From Hyparrhenia diplandra (Eukaryota; Streptophyta; Magnoliopsida; Poales; Poaceae), in assembly GCA_015847255.1 (NCBI GenBank), contig JADLZK010005495.1:124001-188000 (forward strand): DNA of 64,000 nt, given 5' to 3'. Numbering within the stretch: the first letter of the stretch is position 1; each line of letters begins with the position of its first letter. Shown here one piece after another: positions 59,598 through 64,000 of this stretch. The notes beneath the pieces are model-generated. The model was given only the letters and a program-made list of their open reading frames with translations. It searched no databases and was not told the DNA's origin. Both the position numbers and the translations under genes were made by a program.

Positions 59598-59665
59598 CCT
59601 AGCCGATTTTGTTTCTCGGCCTAGACGATTTTTCTTTCCGACCTAGACGATTTTGATTCCCGGCC
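59598..59665. repeat. Four tandem ~22 bp CGGCCTAG(C/A)CG units
   Basis: TTCCCGGCCTAGCCGATTTT, TTCTCGGCCTAGACGATTTT, TTCCGACCTAGACGATTTT and TCCCGGCCTAGACGAG follow one another. Related words lie at 49244-49300 and 50208-50250 on the other side of the gene pair. Confidence 0.85.
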
Positions 59666-59679
59666 TAGACGAGATGCAT

Positions 59680-61780
59680 GGCTGAACTGGAATTTTTTGA
59701 AGCAGAATCTTCGGGGCTAGTTTAGATTTGTGCCGCCCATATGGTTATCTGCACTTTAGTCAACTGCTAGATATTTCGTTAAAAGGTACTAGTGACTGCA
59801 TAACATATGATTACGCAATGCTTCGACAGCTTGATCTGTGTGTCAAGGAGCATTTGAGCATGGTTCAGATTCTAAGCCCTTAATCCTACAGGTATTGATG
59901 GTTACGTGTTTATTTCATCAAACTGGTATGAACACTAATGATCCAATGAATTTATAGGGAGCCAAAGTCTGCATAAAATAAATGATACACGGTTCAGTGA
60001 TGCCCCGGTGGGGTGTAGTACATCGGGATTTAGGAATAAAATTACAGGATCGCTAGGTAACTTGCAATAAATCAGAAAGTTTCCTTGTCTTGCCGCCGTC
60101 CAGCACGCCGCCCTCGATGCTGAGATTGTTGATCGTCTCATCTCTGGTACTCTTGGTCTCTTTTTCAAGTTTTGAGTGTTTTTTCCATGACTTCAAGGAT
60201 GTATCCTGTGGCCTGCCGGTGTGCTTTGCCCTGGGAGGGCAGGATATTTGGGTGTGGACTGTTGGTATTTGTTAAGTGGTAAAAGAATATGAAGGATTCT
60301 GCAAGCACACAAAACACCTACCATTGTAGCTTTTCCCTAGGATGAGTATTCTAGAGTATCGTATCCACAGGGAAGCTTTGGCTCAAGAATTCTAATATGT
60401 CACAATCATGTATCCACTAACTTAACAATCCACTAGACTATAGTGAGGAGGTAATTGTTAAAGGATAAATAAATATCAAAACATAAAATAACCTACCTAA
60501 GTTATCAAAGAATAACTAAACTAATCAAGAGGTCAAAGGGAGAGATCAAGGTTCCTGGATACTTCTCTATTACTTAGGTTCTATGATAGCAATTACACTA
60601 CTGCACTTTGGAGCAACAGTTCATTTCCAACTCTCGAGAAAGACTGGGAAGAAGGTAGTTGGGAGAAGGCTGCCTAAAGCTCTACGAAACACCAACCCAT
60701 ACGTGGTGGGCTACAAAGGCCCCGACATTGTGGTCTGTCACCTGGAGCTACCACAACTATCCGTAGGTTTGGGCGCAACCTCAGGTAACCTATAGCCTAG
60801 ACACCAAGTCTACACTATCGATTACTACTCTAGTTACCATGAATAACTAGAGTCTTCAATACGAGCGGAGATCCCATGCAATAGCATAATAACTATACTT
60901 AACCATATATATGAAAAGCATGGAAGTGAATAGAGAAGATAAATATATGAATCATAAGTCTTGTAGAGAAGATACAAGGACATACCATACTCTAAAGACA
61001 TCTCGAACAGGAGCATAGCTCCACTCTCCTTTACTCTTGATTGGATCTAAGTTAGATCTAATCTAGTTCTAATTACATGGCTAATCTAGTTCTAATTACA
61101 TAACTAATCTACTTCTAATCTACTTCTAATTCACTAATCCCTGAGAGAGAGGTTATCCTTACATTGGGACACCTCTACAACTGAGAGATAATGAATAGAA
61201 TGAGATAGAATGAATTAGGTTTAGCCACAGGGTCGGGGGTCTTCTTATATAGGCCTTGGCGATGAACGATGACCATTGGATCAAACTGACCTTCAATAAT
61301 GGTGTAGATACAACCTCAAGGTCGGTTACAAACCGACCTAGGAAGATGAGCTTTGACACTCAGAGCCGGGCGCCGCCAGCAAATTTAGGCCGACCGCCAG
61401 CCCCCTCGTGGCCAAAACCATGTCATCTTTCTTCTGGTACCTTCTAGAGTGTTTTAGTCCACATTTTAGGTCGAAGTTACTTCATGGTTAAGTCTTGTCA
61501 TCGTATGTGAGATATATTCGGAACTTTCTCCATTCTTCTCTGCATTTATCTGTTAAGTCCCTGAAAAGATATAAATCACCAAAGCTCGTGGAATTTATGT
61601 TAGTTAGACCCCTAGTCTATGTTGATATTCATTTTAAGCCCTTATCCATGTTTAGTTGACTAGTAATATTATGCTATAATAGGTGTCAACATGGACTGAG
61701 AGCGACGGGCTTGCAACTTGGGCTGGATCATTGATAATATTTGGTGAGGCGTTGTGTTGGGCTACCCCCGACATTGCTAT
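59680..61780. other. Intergenic, mostly repeat-like, no gene identified
   Basis: A short open stretch at 60080-60150 reads KFPCLAAVQHAALDAEIVDR, which may be a lone exon fragment. 60270-61250 has the look of retrotransposon non-coding DNA but no ends, primer-binding site or coding domains were found. 61060-61135 repeats CTAATCTAGTTCTAATTACAT. Confidence 0.35.
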
Positions 61781-62324
61781 GTCCATTGCTTCAAGTGCTT
61801 GATTCAATACACTTTCATCTCGTAGGTTGTGTCGTCTCGAGATAGTTCTAGAGCCTTGATGACAAGCAAACGCCTCTTAATCTCATTTGAATGATTTGTC
61901 ACCTTCTCCGCTATGGAGGCCGCGATTCGATGGTGGTACTTGATCGTTGTTCGAGGGTTTAGTCCATCGGGCACATATGTTCCCCTATTTGGTATCCGCT
62001 TCTTATCTAGGTGCATCGGTACCTGCACAAAACCTGAGGGGTTATTATATCTGTAGGCGATATTCACTACTACAAAACCTTACTAAGAGAACGCCCCCCT
62101 TTTGCATTAGGGGCGGTTCATTTTTCGAGCCGCCCCTATAGCGACACCCCCAAACGAGCCGCCCCTATAGTGACCACATTAGGGCGGCTCAATCGCCAAC
62201 CGCCCCTACTATTATTAGGGGCGGTTCAATCACCACCGCCCCCTATTGCGGACCGCAAAGGGGGCGCTCTATATTGAGGCGCCCCTACGGTGAGATCCCG
62301 AATTTTGAAACGAGGCACTAAAAA

Positions 62325-62735
62325 TTAAAAATTCGTGAAACGACCTCGGATGAAAAAACTTTGTACATATGAAATGTAGATCTCGAAAAGTTATGAAACT
62401 TTGTAGTTGACGACTTTTTATTTTGAAATCATCTAGTCATGCAAAAGTCGTGTTCGAATGTCTCAAATTTGAAATTCGAATTTCGTAAAAACGACCTCGG
62501 ACGGAAAAACTTCCTTCATATGAGATGTAGATCTCGAAAAGTTATGAAACTTTGTAGTTGACGACTTTTTACTTTGAAATCATCTAGTCATGCAAAAGTT
62601 GTGTTCAAATGTCTCAAATTTGAAATTCAAAATTCGTAAACGACCTCGGATGAAAAAAAACTTTGTACATATGAAATGTAGATCTCGAAAAGTTATGAAA
62701 CTTTGTAGTTGATGACTTTTTAGTTTGAATCCATT
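62325..62735. repeat. Three diverged ~160 bp direct repeats inside the CACTA element
   Basis: Each unit has ACGACCTCGGA(T/C)G, AAATGTAGATCTCGAAAAGT (or near copy) and TATGAAACTTTGTAGTTGA, then a CATCTAGTCATGCAAAAGT-like part. Units start near 62325, 62485 and 62635; the third is cut short. Confidence 0.85.
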
Positions 62736-62817
62736 TAGGACCTCAAATAGTCAATTTACACTCGGATTTGTATAATATGGGGGGACGCTGAATGGGATAT
62801 GGACACATGTGAGTGTG

Positions 62818-62871
62818 TAGTGCAGTGGTAGGGAGGGGTCGTCGCGCCAACGAGGTCGTGGGTTCGAATCC
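62818..62871 (+). other. tRNA-like Pol III box pair inside the CACTA element
   Basis: TAGTGCAGTGG (62818-62828) resembles an A box and GGTTCGAATCC (62861-62871) is a perfect B box. The T arm can pair (GTGGG / CCCGC), but the acceptor arm cannot, so this is a tRNA-derived fragment and not a tRNA gene. Confidence 0.55.
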
Positions 62872-64000
62872 CGCCGCCGCGTGAGCGCAGCGATTTAACG
62901 CCAAAAAATGCGCGACTTGCGACTTCGACGGAGACGGGCGGGCGCATGGCGGTGGAAAAATTCCCCAGTTCAAAAAAAATGTTTTCGTATTTTTTTTCGA
63001 ATTTTGAAAACGCGATTTGGTACGTGAACCACTGTAGGGCGGCTCATACAGTAGGGGCGGTTGCATCACCAACCGCCCCTCTCGAAAAAACCGCTGTAAC
63101 AACGGAAGGTTAGGGGCGTTGTGAAAAAACCGCCCTACAGAGGCTTACCACCGCCTATAGCAGCCTTCTGTAGTAGTGATTATTTTTAGGTAAAAAAATT
63201 GACAGAAGTGAAGTGTTGCATATGACCTTAAGACAATGCCTGCATGGTAGCCCAACATGTTCGTATAGGCCGCAGTTACAACTTATCTTTTCTTCACCAA
63301 TGAAATGCACCATGTATTTTCTAGGGTCTTCACCGTCCAGCTCATTGTTGTGCATCACTACAAATTTCTTCTCGGTTGGTGACTTTTCGACTATTGTGTA
63401 AGAGCCTGACTCGTAAAGTTCGCGATGGAACCTTTCATACATTTCTCTGGTGTAGATGGACTCTGCATGAAACTCCAGCGGTACACCGAAGCGCTTTCTC
63501 CTTGTTTGCTGCAGTGTAATTAAGTACTATTGTTATTATATGAACGTGCAGGCAGTTCCAGTGGGTATAGGCTTGTACTTACCAGTTTAGTGTAGTAGTT
63601 CTCTTTTTCTTCTTCCTGGTTTCTATCAAACTGTAAATCCCTGAATTTTGCTACGAATATGTGCATTGGCGCGGATCGTTGGATGAACCTTTTCAACATG
63701 TGATTAGCACTCTCACTTCTTTGTGTGCTCGTCATACCTGCACAAAAAACGTCCATAAAGTAGGGCTTGGCCCACATCCCTCGATTTTTGTATGCTCTAA
63801 TCATGAACTTGTTATCTTCGAGGTTATATTCTGCCACCAAATCAGCCCACCGTTTCTCAAATGCACTTGGTGAAACCTCATCAGTTATTAGCCGGTTAAA
63901 TTTCTTTTTGAATGTACTTTTTCTTTGAGTACGGTGTTCCTATCTTTTGTTTTGCTTGGCGTAGTACATGCCATCTGCACCATCTATGGCGTGTCCCTGG

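Larger units (their letters stand above)
62065..63178. mobile_element. CACTA (En/Spm) non-autonomous element, 1.1 kb, ATT duplication
   Basis: CACTACTACAAAA at the left and TTCTGTAGTAGTG at the right, with ATT on both sides (62062-62064 and 63179-63181). Subterminal AGGGGCGGTT / AACCGCCCCT words are repeated in both orientations at both ends. No transposase. It sits inside an intron of the FAR1-like gene. Confidence 0.92.
61804..64000 (-). pseudogene. FAR1/FRS-like (MULE transposase-derived) gene, 3' part, one frameshift
   Basis: FAR1/FRS proteins are transposase-derived transcription factors. Entering from the right edge: GTRHRWCRWHVLRQAKQKIG, a one-base frame change at 63905-63920, then FNRLITDEVSPSAFEKRWAD, the transposase-type AGMTSTQRSESANHMLK, intron 63582-63509 and FHAESIYTREMYERFHRELY. 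A SWIM zinc finger follows with Cys-x-Cys and Cys-x-His, ISCNCGLYEHVGLPCRHCLK (about 63227-63287). A second intron, 63226-62023, contains the CACTA element. The final exon (62022-61804) starts VPMHLDKKRIPNR and ends TYEMKVY-stop. The splice phases agree. Apart from the one frame change it looks intact; the 5' part is outside the window. Confidence 0.82.

Noticed and set aside
62818..62890. Possible tRNA gene
   Set aside because: A and B boxes and a T arm are present, but the acceptor and D arms do not pair; treated as a tRNA-derived fragment.
62743..63102. Frames on the - strand containing GFEPTTS and GIRTHD phrases
   Set aside because: These phrases are translations of the tRNA B-box region, a well-known false-protein signature, not real peptides.
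1..64000. CRISPR arrays, bacterial operons, riboswitches, rRNA genes
   Set aside because: No spacer-repeat arrays, Shine-Dalgarno-led gene runs or rRNA sequence were seen; the content is plant nuclear.

Overview
This is plant nuclear DNA, almost certainly from a grass (Poaceae). Evidence: MATH-BTB paralogues of the expanded grass type, a plant Helitron with a Rep/helicase gene, Tourist-, Stowaway- and hAT-type MITEs, CACTA elements, a MULE, a tRNA-derived SINE, a FAR1-like gene and the plant-mobile-domain/ULP1-like genes typical of grasses. The species cannot be named from sequence alone. No bacterial, viral or organellar block was recognised.

Layout. (1) 144-17380: a probable ~17.2 kb Helitron with a 5' TC terminus and a 3' hairpin plus CTAG. 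It carries a decayed Rep/helicase gene (1665-7575), a GC-rich non-coding block, and a decayed ULP1-like (C48 peptidase) gene whose catalytic segment is duplicated in tandem. (2) 17565-29671: an array of three MATH-BTB genes plus a relic of a fourth. Two of the three carry two BTB-BACK units, and all three are broken at the MATH/BTB junction. MITEs and a SINE lie between them. (3) 30398-36500: a MULE with a 10 bp target duplication and GC-rich cargo, several MITEs and an LTR-retrotransposon-like remnant. (4) 36522-45229: two convergent genes of the plant-mobile-domain class. The + strand one is a broken mobile-domain/ULP1-like gene. The - strand one appears to join a mobile domain to a well-preserved RPA32-like module (OB fold plus C-terminal winged helix). 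(5) 45360-59700: repeats and MITEs, then two tandem copies of an unrecognised multi-exon gene, each interrupted by a different DNA transposon and each bearing nonsense changes. (6) 61804-64000: a FAR1-related gene on the - strand running off the right edge, with a CACTA element in an intron.

Most coding material is transposon-derived or damaged. The loci closest to functional are the BTB-BACK portions of the MATH-BTB genes (predicted CUL3 ubiquitin-ligase adaptors) and the RPA32-like module. The points most worth following are the mobile-domain/RPA32 fusion, the double BTB-BACK architecture with breaks at one shared junction, and the unrecognised gene pair whose frame is restored exactly when one insertion is removed.
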